This document shows positions 1 through 9,035 of a stretch of 64,000 bases of DNA, one piece after another. The notes below the pieces were generated by a model. It saw nothing but the letters and a program-made list of their open reading frames with translations, was not told where the DNA came from and did not search any database. Made by a program: the position numbers and the translations under genes. Numbering within the stretch: position 1 is the stretch's first letter; every line of letters starts with the position of its first letter. Source of the DNA: Frigidibacter sp. SD6-1. GTDB lineage: Bacteria; Pseudomonadota; Alphaproteobacteria; Rhodobacterales; Rhodobacteraceae. The stretch covers positions 248,001 to 312,000 of the forward strand of contig NZ_JARJNR010000006.1 of assembly GCF_030143255.1 (NCBI RefSeq). The letters are read 5' to 3'.

Positions 1-268
1 TGACCAGGTCCGCAGGACTGAGGTCCTGCACGCGCTGGCCGCGATAAGTGATCGTGCCCTTGGTGACCTCGCCGCGTTCGGACTGCAGAAGGTTCGAGAT
101 CGCCTTCAATGTCGTCGTCTTGCCCGCGCCGTTGCCACCCAGAAGCGCGGTGATCCCGCCTTCGGGCACCTTGAGCGATACGCCTTTCAGGACCAGCACG
201 ACGTGATTGTAGATCACCTCGATATTGTTGACCTCGAGAAGCGTCCCGGTATTTCCGGCGTCGAGCAT
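1..268 (-). CDS. livF: Liv-type ABC transporter ATP-binding protein, partial (LivF)
   Basis: This is the N-terminal 89 residues of a LivF-type ATPase; the rest runs off the left edge of the window. It would power import of branched-chain amino acids or a related amphipathic substrate from the cytoplasmic face. A Walker A motif (GGNGAGKTT) is visible near residue 40. The start at 268 is preferred because it gives the family-typical opening MLDAGNTGTLLEVNNIEV and has AGGGCGAGG just upstream; an in-frame ATG at 286 is possible. It is the last gene of the Liv cluster, separated from the binding protein by about 150 nt of palindromes. Confidence 0.88.
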   Translation of the reverse strand, partial: MLDAGNTGTLLEVNNIEVIYNHVVLVLKGVSLKVPEGGITALLGGNGAGKTTTLKAISNLLQSERGEVTKGTITYRGQRVQDLSPADLV

Positions 269-299
269 GAGCCTCGCCCTTTCCATCCGCTTTCACCCG

Positions 300-406
300 C
301 CCCGGACCTGATCCGGGGCCTCGTTGCGGGGTCGGCCCGAAGGCCGAACCCCTTCTTGAAACGTCCGGGAACGCGCCGGGCAGAGATCCCGGATCACGTC
401 CGGGAT
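300..406. repeat. Cluster of three short palindromes between livF and the binding-protein gene
   Basis: Three inverted repeats sit in the 154-nt gap: CCCCGGA/TCCGGGG (300-318), GGGGTCGGCC/GGCCGAACCCC (328-352) and ATCCCGGA/TCCGGGAT (386-406). They resemble the GATCCGGG-type extragenic palindromes common in alphaproteobacterial genomes. In an operon they may stabilise or partly terminate the upstream binding-protein transcript; that role is inference. Confidence 0.7.
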
Positions 407-422
407 GACCGGCTGGCGCCGG

Positions 423-1706
423 TCAGTTGCAGCGCTCGGCGATGTTGTTCTCGGCCGCGAAGGCGGCGCTGTCGGCATCGACGAGCGGCTGGATCACCTC
501 GTCATCAGGGGCGATGAAGGGCGTGATCAGGTTCCATTTCTTCGCCGCCGCATCCCATTGCTGGATCATCGCCTGCCCCGGACCGCCGTGATCGGCGCAA
601 GAGGCTGCGAAGGGCTGACCGAAGTTCGGCAGGCCAAGCTCGGCCATCCGCGCCTCGGTGATTTCCAGGGCCTCGAACCCGTCGCGCAGCTCGACCGCCG
701 TGATCGCCGCATGGCCGGTCATCTCCTGCGTCTTGCGGATCGCCTCGGAAATCACCATCGCCGCATACATGCCGCGCGAATAGAGCACGGTTCCGACCTG
801 ATCGCCTGCGCCTGAAGCTTTACCCGCTTCGACGACGTACTTCTGCAGGTCGGCATAGACCGGGTAATCGCTGCCCGAGCCGTGCATCGCCAGCGACTTG
901 TAGCCGTTCGCCGCATCGCCAGCGGGCAGCACGTCATTTTCCGAGCCCGACCACCAGACACCGATGAAATTCTCCATCGGATAGTTGATGTTGGCCGCTT
1001 CCTGGATCGCCACGGCATTCATCACGCCCCAGCCCCACATCAGCACATAATCGGGCTTGTCGCGGCGGATCTGCAGCCACTGGCTCTTCTGTTCCTGGCC
1101 GGGGCTGTCGACGGGAATTTCGATCAGCTCGAACCCGTGCTTTTCCTTCAGCGCGGTCAGGGTCGGGATCGGCTCCTTGCCATAGGCCGAGTTGTGATAG
1201 ACGAGCGCAATCTTCTTGCCCTTCAGATCACCGCCATTCTCGGTCAGGAGATAGTTCACGATGTCGGAGGCGCCGTCCCAGTAGTTGGCGGGATAGTTGA
1301 AGACCCATTCAAATATCTTGCCGTTCGCCGCCGAGGTCCGGCCATAGCCGGGCGTGTAGAGCGGGATCTTGTCGACCGAGACCTTGGGAATGAGCTGGTA
1401 GGTGATGCCGGTCGAAAGCGGGTTATAGACCAGCGCGCCATTGCCCTTCGTGGCCTCGTAGCACTCAACCCCCTTCTCGGTGTTGTAGGCCGTCTCGCAT
1501 TCGGTCACCACGACCTTCTCGCCGCCGATGCCGCCGTCGCGCTCGTTCAGAAGGGTGAAATAGTCGTTGAACCCGTCGGCATAGGGGATGCCGCCCGCCG
1601 CGAACGGGCCGGTGCGGTAGCTGAGGTTGGGAATGTTCAGATCGGCAAGGGCCGGTGTCGCGCAGGTCAGCGCGAGCGCGGCGAGGGCTGTCAGTCTTTT
1701 CTTCAT
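423..1706 (-). CDS. Liv-type periplasmic substrate-binding protein
   Basis: A 427-residue periplasmic binding protein of the Leu/Ile/Val-binding type I fold. The N-terminus is a classic signal peptide (Lys-Lys-Arg, a hydrophobic stretch, cleavage near ALA-DL at about residue 21). It captures the substrate and delivers it to the LivH/LivM permeases encoded upstream on the same strand. The protein is longer than typical LivK (about 370 aa), as in the branch usually linked to acyl-CoA ligases, so its ligand may be an aromatic or short acyl compound rather than leucine. The start has a GGAGGAAACCG ribosome site. Confidence 0.9.
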   Translation of the reverse strand: MKKRLTALAALALTCATPALADLNIPNLSYRTGPFAAGGIPYADGFNDYFTLLNERDGGIGGEKVVVTECETAYNTEKGVECYEATKGNGALVYNPLSTGITYQLIPKVSVDKIPLYTPGYGRTSAANGKIFEWVFNYPANYWDGASDIVNYLLTENGGDLKGKKIALVYHNSAYGKEPIPTLTALKEKHGFELIEIPVDSPGQEQKSQWLQIRRDKPDYVLMWGWGVMNAVAIQEAANINYPMENFIGVWWSGSENDVLPAGDAANGYKSLAMHGSGSDYPVYADLQKYVVEAGKASGAGDQVGTVLYSRGMYAAMVISEAIRKTQEMTGHAAITAVELRDGFEALEITEARMAELGLPNFGQPFAASCADHGGPGQAMIQQWDAAAKKWNLITPFIAPDDEVIQPLVDADSAAFAAENNIAERCN

Positions 1707-1788
1707 CGGTTTCCTCCCGGATGGATGTTGGACAGTCGGTTTCGGATCAGGTGCCGGTCTTTTCGCCGGTCTTGTGGTTGGGCGGCCC

Positions 1789-2865
1789 TCAATGCGGGAA
1801 GGGCCAGAGCCGGAGTTTTTCCTTCGCCACGCGCCAGAGTTGGGCGAGCCCGTGCGGCTCGACGATCAGGAAAAGCACGATGAGGCCGCCGACGATCATC
1901 AGCTCGATATGGGCAGCAAGGTCGGTGGGCCAGCCGAGCGTGCCCACGAGCAGATTCTTTAGAAGGACCGGCATCAGCACAAGGAAGGCCGCCCCGGCGA
2001 ACGAACCGAAGATCGAACCCAGACCACCGATGATCACCATGAAGAGAACGAGGAACGACTTCTGGATGCCGAAAGCCTCGCCCACTTCCGCCGCGCCGAG
2101 ATAGACGGCGAAGAACAGGGCCCCCGCGACCCCGATGTAGAAGGACGAGACCGCGAAGGCCGAAAGCTTGGTCGTCAGCGGATTGACCCCGATGATCTCG
2201 GCCGCGATGTCCATGTCGCGGATCGCCATCCACTTGCGCCCGATGGTGCCGCGCGTGAGGTTCCGCGCCAGCCAGGCAAGCGAGAAGAGGATGACGAGGC
2301 AGAAGAGATATTTCGCCGCCGGTGTCGTCGCCGCCCCGGTGACCGCCTGGCCAAAGATCGTGCGTTCGGGTGCGTTGATCTGGCCCGAGGCCGAGTAATT
2401 GTAAAACCACGGCACCTTGTTGAAGAGCCAGACGAGGAAGAACTGCGCGGCAAGCGTCGCGACCGCGAGGTAGAAGCCCTTGATGCGCAGGGACGGCAGC
2501 CCGAAAAGCACGCCGACAAGCGCGGTGATCCCGCCCGCGAGAAGGACATGGATCAGGATCGAAACCTCGGGGAAGGCGGTCATCAGCTTGTAGCAGGCAT
2601 AGGCGCCCACCGCCATGAACCCCCCGGTGCCAAGCGAGACCTGCCCGCAGTAGCCCGTCAGGATATTCAGCCCGATCGCGGCGATGGCGTAGATGAGGAA
2701 GGGCACGAAGACGGCGTTCGCCCAGTAGTCGTTGATCAGGAAAGGAACGACGCCGAAGGCCACCGCCAGCACGGCGTAATAGCGCCAGCGGTCGAACCGG
2801 ATCGGGAAGGTCTGGCTGTCATCGACATAGCGCGTCTTGAAATCGCCTGCCTCGCGGTAGAACAT
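1789..2865 (-). CDS. livM: Liv-type ABC transporter permease LivM
   Basis: A 358-residue inner-membrane permease with about eight to ten hydrophobic segments, matching LivM in length and motifs (the ILTGYCGQVSLGTGGFMAVGAY segment is the family signature). The open frame extends further upstream, but the start MFYREAGDF at 2865 has GGAGGGGC upstream and avoids an unlikely Ser/Arg-rich extension. It pairs with LivH to form the translocation pore. The binding-protein gene follows 82 nt downstream. Confidence 0.92.
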   Translation of the reverse strand: MFYREAGDFKTRYVDDSQTFPIRFDRWRYYAVLAVAFGVVPFLINDYWANAVFVPFLIYAIAAIGLNILTGYCGQVSLGTGGFMAVGAYACYKLMTAFPEVSILIHVLLAGGITALVGVLFGLPSLRIKGFYLAVATLAAQFFLVWLFNKVPWFYNYSASGQINAPERTIFGQAVTGAATTPAAKYLFCLVILFSLAWLARNLTRGTIGRKWMAIRDMDIAAEIIGVNPLTTKLSAFAVSSFYIGVAGALFFAVYLGAAEVGEAFGIQKSFLVLFMVIIGGLGSIFGSFAGAAFLVLMPVLLKNLLVGTLGWPTDLAAHIELMIVGGLIVLFLIVEPHGLAQLWRVAKEKLRLWPFPH

Positions 2866-2925
2866 CAGCCCCTCCTCCCGCTGTCGGTCCCGTTGCCCCG
2901 ACGCCGGAGGCTGCCTGCCCCCGGA

Positions 2926-2960
2926 CCCCCGGGGATATTTGCACCAGAGTGAAAGGGCGG
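2926..2960. repeat. Intergenic CCCCGGA-type palindrome with GGGGATATTTG motif
   Basis: The livM-livH gap contains a GC-rich inverted repeat followed by GGGGATATTTGCACCAGAG. From general familiarity, similar GGATATTTG tails recur between genes in Rhodobacteraceae. No gene is seen in the gap; the function is unknown. Confidence 0.4.
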
Positions 2961-2992
2961 GAGGACCTTGCCCGAGGCGGTCGGAAGCATGT

Positions 2993-3979
2993 TCACACCC
3001 TCTCGATGATGCGCTCGCCAAAGAGGCCCTGCGGCCTGAAGACGAGGAAGAGAAGCGCCAGCACATAGGCGAACCAGTTCTCAGTCGCGCCGCCGATCAT
3101 CGGGCCGACGAAGAACTCGAAAAGTTTCTCGCCCATGCCGATGATGAGGCCACCGACGATGGCGCCGGGGATCGAGGTGAAACCGCCCAGCATGAGGACC
3201 GGCAGCGCCTTCAAGGCGATCAGCGAGAGCGAGAATTGCACGCCCGATTTCGCCCCCCACATCACGCCCGCGACCAGCGCCACGATCCCCGCGATCGACC
3301 AGACCATCACCCAGATGAAGCGAAGCGAGATGCCGACCGAGAGCGCCGCCTGATGGTCGTCGGCCACCGCGCGCAGCGCCCGGCCGTATTTGGTGAATTG
3401 CGAGAAGAGGGTGAGCGACAGGACAAGGAGCGCGGCCACCACCGTCGCCACGATATCCAGCCGGTCGATGAAGAAACCGTAGCCGAAGAGACTGTCGGTC
3501 ACGCTCTCGACCGTATCGGAGATGCCCTGTGGCAGACCGACGTCCAGTTTCTTGATGTCGGCGCCCCACATGATGTCGCCGAACCCTTCGAGGAAATAGG
3601 CCAGCCCGATCGTCGCCATGAAGAGGATGATCGGCGCCTGGTTCACCAGATGCTTGAGGATCAGCCGCTCGATCAGGATCGCGAGCAGCACCATCACCGC
3701 GCCGGTCAGCAGGATCGCGACCACGGCGGGCAGGTGCCAGCCGAATTCGTGGATCTGGGTGCCGAAGATCGCGTTGATCAGATGGGCAAAGGGCACCTGC
3801 CCGTTCTGGAAACCGACGAGCGTCAGCGCCGCAAAAAGCGCCAGCACTCCTTGGGCATAGTTGAAGATTCCGCTCGCCTTGAAGATCAGGACGAACCCCA
3901 AGGCCACCAGCGCGTAAAGCACCCCGGCCATCAGCCCGTTGAGCCCCGCCTCGGCCGCATAGAGGATCTCGTCAGGCAC
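2993..3979 (-). CDS. livH: Liv-type ABC transporter permease LivH
   Basis: A 328-residue inner-membrane permease with eight or so transmembrane helices and the family motifs near the N-terminus (GLMAGVLYALVALGFVLIFK then NYAQG). LivH forms the pore with LivM. An extended soluble segment at about residues 120-150 (IKKLDVGLPQGISDTV) is seen in many LivH proteins from aromatic-linked clusters. It lies between livG (upstream) and livM on the same strand, with palindromes in both gaps. Confidence 0.92.
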   Translation of the reverse strand: MPDEILYAAEAGLNGLMAGVLYALVALGFVLIFKASGIFNYAQGVLALFAALTLVGFQNGQVPFAHLINAIFGTQIHEFGWHLPAVVAILLTGAVMVLLAILIERLILKHLVNQAPIILFMATIGLAYFLEGFGDIMWGADIKKLDVGLPQGISDTVESVTDSLFGYGFFIDRLDIVATVVAALLVLSLTLFSQFTKYGRALRAVADDHQAALSVGISLRFIWVMVWSIAGIVALVAGVMWGAKSGVQFSLSLIALKALPVLMLGGFTSIPGAIVGGLIIGMGEKLFEFFVGPMIGGATENWFAYVLALLFLVFRPQGLFGERIIERV

Positions 3980-4013
3980 CGGTCAGGCCTCCTCATGCAG
4001 AAAGCGCCGCGCG

Positions 4014-4075
4014 CCCCGGACCCCGATCCGGGGCCTCCGGCGGCATGGCGCGAGGTCCCGGGTCAAGCCCGGGAC
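4014..4075. repeat. Two palindromes between livG and livH
   Basis: CCCCGGA/TCCGGGG (4014-4033) and a perfect 8-bp stem GTCCCGGG/CCCGGGAC (4055-4075) sit in the 145-nt gap. They are the same type as those at 300-406, so the element recurs within this one operon. Confidence 0.7.
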
Positions 4076-4124
4076 GGGGTTGTTCCGCGTCGCGGTTTCC
4101 CGCCCCCGGACGGGTCCGAACGGC

Positions 4125-4940
4125 TCACTCATGGGCGACCCCCAGATAGGCGTTGATCACATCGGGATTGCGGCGCACCGCGTCGGGCGTGCCGTCGCCG
4201 ATCTTCTTGCCGTAATCCATCACGACCACCCGGTCGGAGAGGTCCATCACCACGCCCATGTCATGTTCGATAAGCGCGATGGTGGTGCCGAATTCGTCAT
4301 TCACGTCGAGGATGAAGCGGCACATGTCCTCCTTCTCCTCGACATTCATGCCCGCCATCGGCTCGTCGAGCAGCAGAAGCTTCGGCTCGGCCGCCAGCGC
4401 GCGCGCCAGTTCGACGCGCTTCTTCAGGCCGTAGGGCAGTCGCCCGACCGGGGTCTTGCGGATGTTCTGGATCTCGAGGAAGTCGATGATCTTCTCGACC
4501 TTCTCGCGATGCGCCGTTTCCTCCTTTTCGGCGCTGCCCCACCAGATCGCCTGCGAAAGCAGGCCCGACCGCATCAGTGTCAGCCGTCCGGTCATGATAT
4601 TGTCGAGAACCGACATGCCGTCGAAGAGCGCGATGTTCTGGAAGGTGCGGGCGATGCCCTGGCGGGCGACCTGATAGGGTTTCATCTGCGGGCGCCTCGC
4701 GCCCCGGAACCAGACCTCGCCCTCTTGCGGGACGTAAAAGCCCGAGATCACGTTCAGCATCGAGGATTTGCCCGCGCCGTTTGGTCCGATGATCGCGCGG
4801 ATCTCGCCCTCGCGGATGTCGAAGGAAATATCGGTGATCGCCTTCACCCCCCCGAAGCGCAGGGTGATGCTCTTCATCTCCATCAGCACGGGGCCGATCT
4901 TGCGGCCGTCGGCGGTGACTTCCGGGCTCATCGCGTTCAT
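4125..4940 (-). CDS. livG: Liv-type ABC transporter ATP-binding protein LivG
   Basis: A 271-residue ATPase. Walker A (GPNGAGKSS) lies near residue 53 and Walker B with D-loop (LLLLDEPMAGMN) near 190. The signature region reads LPYGLKKRVELARAL, a degenerate LivG-type form. The C-terminal DAVRRNPDVINAYLG is characteristic of LivG/LivF. The start codon overlaps the stop of the acyl-CoA synthetase by four bases (ATGA), so the two are translationally coupled and belong to one operon. Confidence 0.93.
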   Translation of the reverse strand: MNAMSPEVTADGRKIGPVLMEMKSITLRFGGVKAITDISFDIREGEIRAIIGPNGAGKSSMLNVISGFYVPQEGEVWFRGARRPQMKPYQVARQGIARTFQNIALFDGMSVLDNIMTGRLTLMRSGLLSQAIWWGSAEKEETAHREKVEKIIDFLEIQNIRKTPVGRLPYGLKKRVELARALAAEPKLLLLDEPMAGMNVEEKEDMCRFILDVNDEFGTTIALIEHDMGVVMDLSDRVVVMDYGKKIGDGTPDAVRRNPDVINAYLGVAHE

Positions 4941-6904
4941 TCCGCCGCCATCCTTTCCGCGCCGCCCGCGACCGCCGCATCGGCGATGGTCAGCGTCGCC
5001 TTGATCGCGCCCTTGCGGCCGTCCTCGTAGGTCACTTCGGTTTCGGTGTAGATCCGGTCCTTGCCGGCATAGAGCGCCTCGATCAGATCGGCGAATTTCT
5101 CGGCGATGATATTGCGGCGCACCTTGCGGGTGCGGGTCAGTTCGCCGTCGTCGGCATCCAGTTCCTTGTGCAGGATCAGGAAGCGGTGGATCTGGCAGCC
5201 CGACAGCATCGGGTCTTCGGCGACCGAGCGGTTCACTTCCTCGACATGGCCGCGGATCGTCTCGTAGACCTCAGGGTGGGCGGCCAGTTCCTGATAGGAA
5301 GAATAGGCGATGTTATTGCGCTCGGCCCAGTTGCCGACGGCGTTGAGGTCGATGTTGATGAAGGCGGTGCAGAAGGACCGCCCGGCGCCGAAGACGACGG
5401 CTTCTAGGATGTTGGGATAGAACTTCAGCTTGTTCTCGACGTACTTCGGCGCGAAAAGCCGCCCGTCGGCCATCCTGCCCACGTCCTTCGCCCGGTCGAT
5501 GATGCGAAGGTGCCCCGTACCTTCCTCGAAGAAACCGGCATCCCCCGTCGCCACCCAGCCCTCGGCATCCTTGGTCGAGGCGGTCGAGGCCTCGTTCTTG
5601 TAGTAGGAAACGAAGGTGCCGGGCGAGCGGTAGAAGACCTCGCCCGTTTCGGCGATCCGGACCTCCACCCCCGGCGAGGGCACGCCGACGGTGTCGGAGC
5701 GGACCTGCCCGTCGGGCTGCTGGGTGATGAAGACCGAGGCCTCGGTCTGGCCGTAAAGCTGTTTCAGGTTGATCCCGAGTGCCCGGTAGAAATCGAAGAT
5801 CTCCGGCCCGATCGCCTCGCCCGCGGTATAGCCCACGCGGATGCGCGAAAAGCCGAGCGTGTTTTTCAGCGGCCCGTAGATCAGCAGGTCGCCCAGCGCA
5901 TAGGACAGCCGGTCGGCCAGCCCCACGGGCTTGCCGTCAAGGATCGCCGGGCCGACACGGCGGGCCACCGCCATATAGCGGTGAAAGAGCCAGCGCTTGA
6001 AACGGCCCGCATCCTCCATCCGGATCATGACTTGGGTCAATTGTCCCTCGAAGACGCGCGGCGGCGCGAAGAAATAGGTCGGCCCGATCTCGCGCAGGTC
6101 GGTCATCATCGTGGCCGCACTTTCGGGGCAGTTCACGCAAAAGCCCGTCCACATCGCCTGACCGACGGAAAAGATGAAATCGCCGACCCAGGCCATCGGC
6201 AGATAGGCCAGAACCTCTTCGGCGCGGGTCAGATGGTCGAAGGTGGCGGAGTTCTTTGCGGTCTCGATGATATTGCGGTTCGACAGCACCACGCCCTTGG
6301 GCTTGCCGGTGGTGCCGGAGGTGTAGAGCATCACGCAGGTGTCGTCGTAACCGATCCGGTCGATGCGCGCCTGAAGCTCCGCCTCGAACCGGTGATGGGC
6401 GGCGCGCCCCTCGGCCAGCACGTCCTCAAGCGCGTTCAGCCGGGAATGGTCGTATTTGCGCATGCCGCGCTTGTCGACATAGATGACCTGCTCGATATGC
6501 TGGAGGCGCTCCTGCACCTCGATGACCTTGTCGACCTGTTCCTGATCGCCGCAGACGACGAAGCGCGCGCCCGCATGGTCGAGCACATAATCCATCTCCT
6601 CGGCGACGGCGTCCTGATAAAGCGGCACCGGCACCGCCCCGCACATCTGCGCCGCGACCATCGACCAGTAAAGCGCGGGGCGGTTCCGACCGACGATGGC
6701 GACATGATCGCCCGGGTTCAGGCCAAGCGCGAGGAACCCCATGGCGAGCGAGCGCGTCTCCTCATGCGCCTCGGCCCAGGTCCAGCTTTGCCAGATGCCG
6801 AATTCCTTTTCGCGGTAGGCAGGCCGCGACGCGTGACGGCGCGCGTTCAGCGCCATCAGCGCCGGAATAGACCGCCCTTCGGCCACCGCGTCGCTTTCGT
6901 TCAT
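4937..6904 (-). CDS. AMP-dependent long-chain acyl-CoA synthetase/ligase
   Basis: A 655-residue adenylate-forming enzyme that would activate a carboxylic acid to its CoA thioester. The P-loop-like motif YTSGTTGKPKGV is at about residue 195, YGQTEAS at about 390 and a GWVATGDAG segment near 450. Its length and motifs fit the FadD15/FAA1-type long-chain branch. It is the first gene of the Liv operon. From that context I infer that the transporter may bring in a carboxylate that this enzyme then activates; the substrate is not evident from sequence. Confidence 0.9.
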   Translation of the reverse strand: MNESDAVAEGRSIPALMALNARRHASRPAYREKEFGIWQSWTWAEAHEETRSLAMGFLALGLNPGDHVAIVGRNRPALYWSMVAAQMCGAVPVPLYQDAVAEEMDYVLDHAGARFVVCGDQEQVDKVIEVQERLQHIEQVIYVDKRGMRKYDHSRLNALEDVLAEGRAAHHRFEAELQARIDRIGYDDTCVMLYTSGTTGKPKGVVLSNRNIIETAKNSATFDHLTRAEEVLAYLPMAWVGDFIFSVGQAMWTGFCVNCPESAATMMTDLREIGPTYFFAPPRVFEGQLTQVMIRMEDAGRFKRWLFHRYMAVARRVGPAILDGKPVGLADRLSYALGDLLIYGPLKNTLGFSRIRVGYTAGEAIGPEIFDFYRALGINLKQLYGQTEASVFITQQPDGQVRSDTVGVPSPGVEVRIAETGEVFYRSPGTFVSYYKNEASTASTKDAEGWVATGDAGFFEEGTGHLRIIDRAKDVGRMADGRLFAPKYVENKLKFYPNILEAVVFGAGRSFCTAFINIDLNAVGNWAERNNIAYSSYQELAAHPEVYETIRGHVEEVNRSVAEDPMLSGCQIHRFLILHKELDADDGELTRTRKVRRNIIAEKFADLIEALYAGKDRIYTETEVTYEDGRKGAIKATLTIADAAVAGGAERMAAE

Positions 6905-7109
6905 CCTTCTCCTCCCCGGCGCGCCCGTGGCCCGGGTGCCGTCTGTCCGCGTCAGGGCCGATTTCGACCGATCTCCTGCCGCGTGGCCCCGTTTGTGGGC
7001 GCCAATGCTTTCCCCACTATTTCGCGAATCTTACGAATTGTTACCGGCAGGGTTTAGGGCTTTTCGTCACGCCGCGCCGGGTGCTAGCCAAAGGGCGGAG
7101 GATCCAGGA

Positions 7110-9035
7110 ATGAAACCGGGCGACGAGACGCTCGCGCAGCTGACGCGGGCCGGGCTCAATCTGATCCAGCAGGCGCTGTCGATCTTCGACCGCGATCTGA
7201 GGCTTGTTCTCTGCAATCGCCGCTACCGGGAAATGTTTGACTTTCCAGAGACTTACGTCACGCCCGGCGCGAGCTTCGAAGAGACGATCCGCTATCTGGT
7301 CGGCCGCGGCGAATACGGGCCCGTGGCCGACGCGGAAGAAGCGATCAAGGCGCGGGTCGAGGCGGCGCTGGCCTTCGTGCCGCATTATCTGGAACGCGCC
7401 CGCCCCGACGGGCGCTGGATTTCCGTCGAGGGCGCGCCGCTCACCCAGGGCGGCTGGGTCACCGTCTATACCGACATCACCGAGATCAAGCTGCAGGAGC
7501 AGATGCTGCGCAGCCGGTCCGAAGAGCTTTCCGACCGGCTTCTGGGCCATTCCGAACGGCTCGCCGCCGCCAACCGGGCACTCTCCGCCGCCAACAGCGC
7601 GCTTGAGGAGGCCAAGCGCGACCTGACCGAGATGGAGGCGCGGACCCGCCTCACGACCGAGATGATGCCCGCCCACATCGCCCATGTCGGGCCGGACCTG
7701 CGCTATACATTCTCCAACCGCAAGCTCAGCAGCGTGATCCCCGGCCGCCCGTCCGACATCATCGGCCTGACCGGACGCGAGGCACTGGGCGAGCAATCCT
7801 TCGCCCGGATCGCGCCCTATCTGCACCGGGCGCTCGACGGCGAGGCGAGCGTCTTCGAATTCACCGATGAAGAGTCCGGTCGCCGCATCCGTGCGGCCTT
7901 CACTCCCGACCGCACCGGTGACGGGCCGATCCATGGCGTCTATATCCTGTCGATGGACGTGACCGAGGAAACCCAGGCGCGCGCGGCACTCACGCAGACC
8001 CGCAAGCGGGAACTGGCGGCCCAGCTGACCTCGGGCCTTGCCCATGATTTCGCCAATCTCCTGACCATCATCCTCGGCCTGCAATCCCGGCTCGACCGGC
8101 TCGACCTGCCGCCCGAGGCGCGCGAGATGGTCGCCTCGACCCGCGCCGCCGCCCGGCGCGGCGGCACGCTTCTGGACCGGATCGCGACCATCTCGGGCCG
8201 GAGGGAACCGCGCCCCGTGGCGACCGACCTTGCGGCCTTCATGGCCGACCTCGGGGCGCTCGCCCGTCCGGCGCTGCCCGAAAGGATCGCGCTGGAGATC
8301 GGCGGCGACGCTTTCGACGGGCCGGTGATGCTCGACGCGGGCGGGCTGCAGGATTCGCTCCTCAATCTCATCCTGAATGCGAAGGACGCAATCGGCGCCG
8401 GGACAGGCCGGGTCCTCGTCACCGCGCGCCCGGTCCGTGACACCTGGATCGAGTTCACCGTCGCCGACACCGGCCCCGGCTTTTCCGAAACCGCGCTCGA
8501 CCGCGCGCTCGATCCGTTCTTCACCACCAAGGGCGGCGAGGGATCGGGGCTTGGCCTTTCCATGGTCTATGACCAGACCTCGCTGTCGGGCGGCACGGTG
8601 AGGCTCGAGAACCTCCCCGAGGGCGGCGCCCGCGTCACCCTCAGGCTGCCCTACAGGAAAGGCGCGAAAAGCCCGCGCACCGGCCTCGTCCTTCTGGTCG
8701 AGGATAATGAGGATATCCGCACCAATGTGCGCGAGATGCTGCGCGCGATCGGTCACAGCGTGCTGGAAGCAGCGAGCGCCGACGAAGCCGAAACGCTTGT
8801 TGCCTTGCCGGGGCTCGACCTGGTGCTGACCGACATCACCCTGCCCGGCAGGCTGACCGGCGTCGATCTTGCCGAACGGATCGGGGCAAGGGACGGCGGT
8901 CCGTCGGTCGGCCTGATGACGTCGCTTCCCCCCGCCAACCCGCTCCGCGCCCGCGCCGCCGCGCGCTTTCCGGTGCTGGCCAAACCCTTCGATGCCACGA
9001 TGCTTGCCACCTTCCTCACCTCGGTGCGGCCATGA
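7110..9035 (+). CDS. PAS-domain hybrid histidine kinase
   Basis: A 641-residue sensor kinase with no membrane segments, so it likely senses a cytoplasmic signal. Domain order: PAS (about 10-130), coiled linker (about 140-185), second PAS (about 195-290), dimerisation/phosphoacceptor helix with His312 in LAHDFAN, ATPase with N423 (NLILNAKDA) and GSGLGL, then a C-terminal receiver with Asp575 in LVLTDITLPG. The start at 7110 is chosen for the GGAGGA site seven bases upstream; the frame is open further upstream without domain homology. It overlaps the next gene by ATGA and diverges from the acyl-CoA synthetase/Liv operon. Confidence 0.88.
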   Translation: MKPGDETLAQLTRAGLNLIQQALSIFDRDLRLVLCNRRYREMFDFPETYVTPGASFEETIRYLVGRGEYGPVADAEEAIKARVEAALAFVPHYLERARPDGRWISVEGAPLTQGGWVTVYTDITEIKLQEQMLRSRSEELSDRLLGHSERLAAANRALSAANSALEEAKRDLTEMEARTRLTTEMMPAHIAHVGPDLRYTFSNRKLSSVIPGRPSDIIGLTGREALGEQSFARIAPYLHRALDGEASVFEFTDEESGRRIRAAFTPDRTGDGPIHGVYILSMDVTEETQARAALTQTRKRELAAQLTSGLAHDFANLLTIILGLQSRLDRLDLPPEAREMVASTRAAARRGGTLLDRIATISGRREPRPVATDLAAFMADLGALARPALPERIALEIGGDAFDGPVMLDAGGLQDSLLNLILNAKDAIGAGTGRVLVTARPVRDTWIEFTVADTGPGFSETALDRALDPFFTTKGGEGSGLGLSMVYDQTSLSGGTVRLENLPEGGARVTLRLPYRKGAKSPRTGLVLLVEDNEDIRTNVREMLRAIGHSVLEAASADEAETLVALPGLDLVLTDITLPGRLTGVDLAERIGARDGGPSVGLMTSLPPANPLRARAAARFPVLAKPFDATMLATFLTSVRP

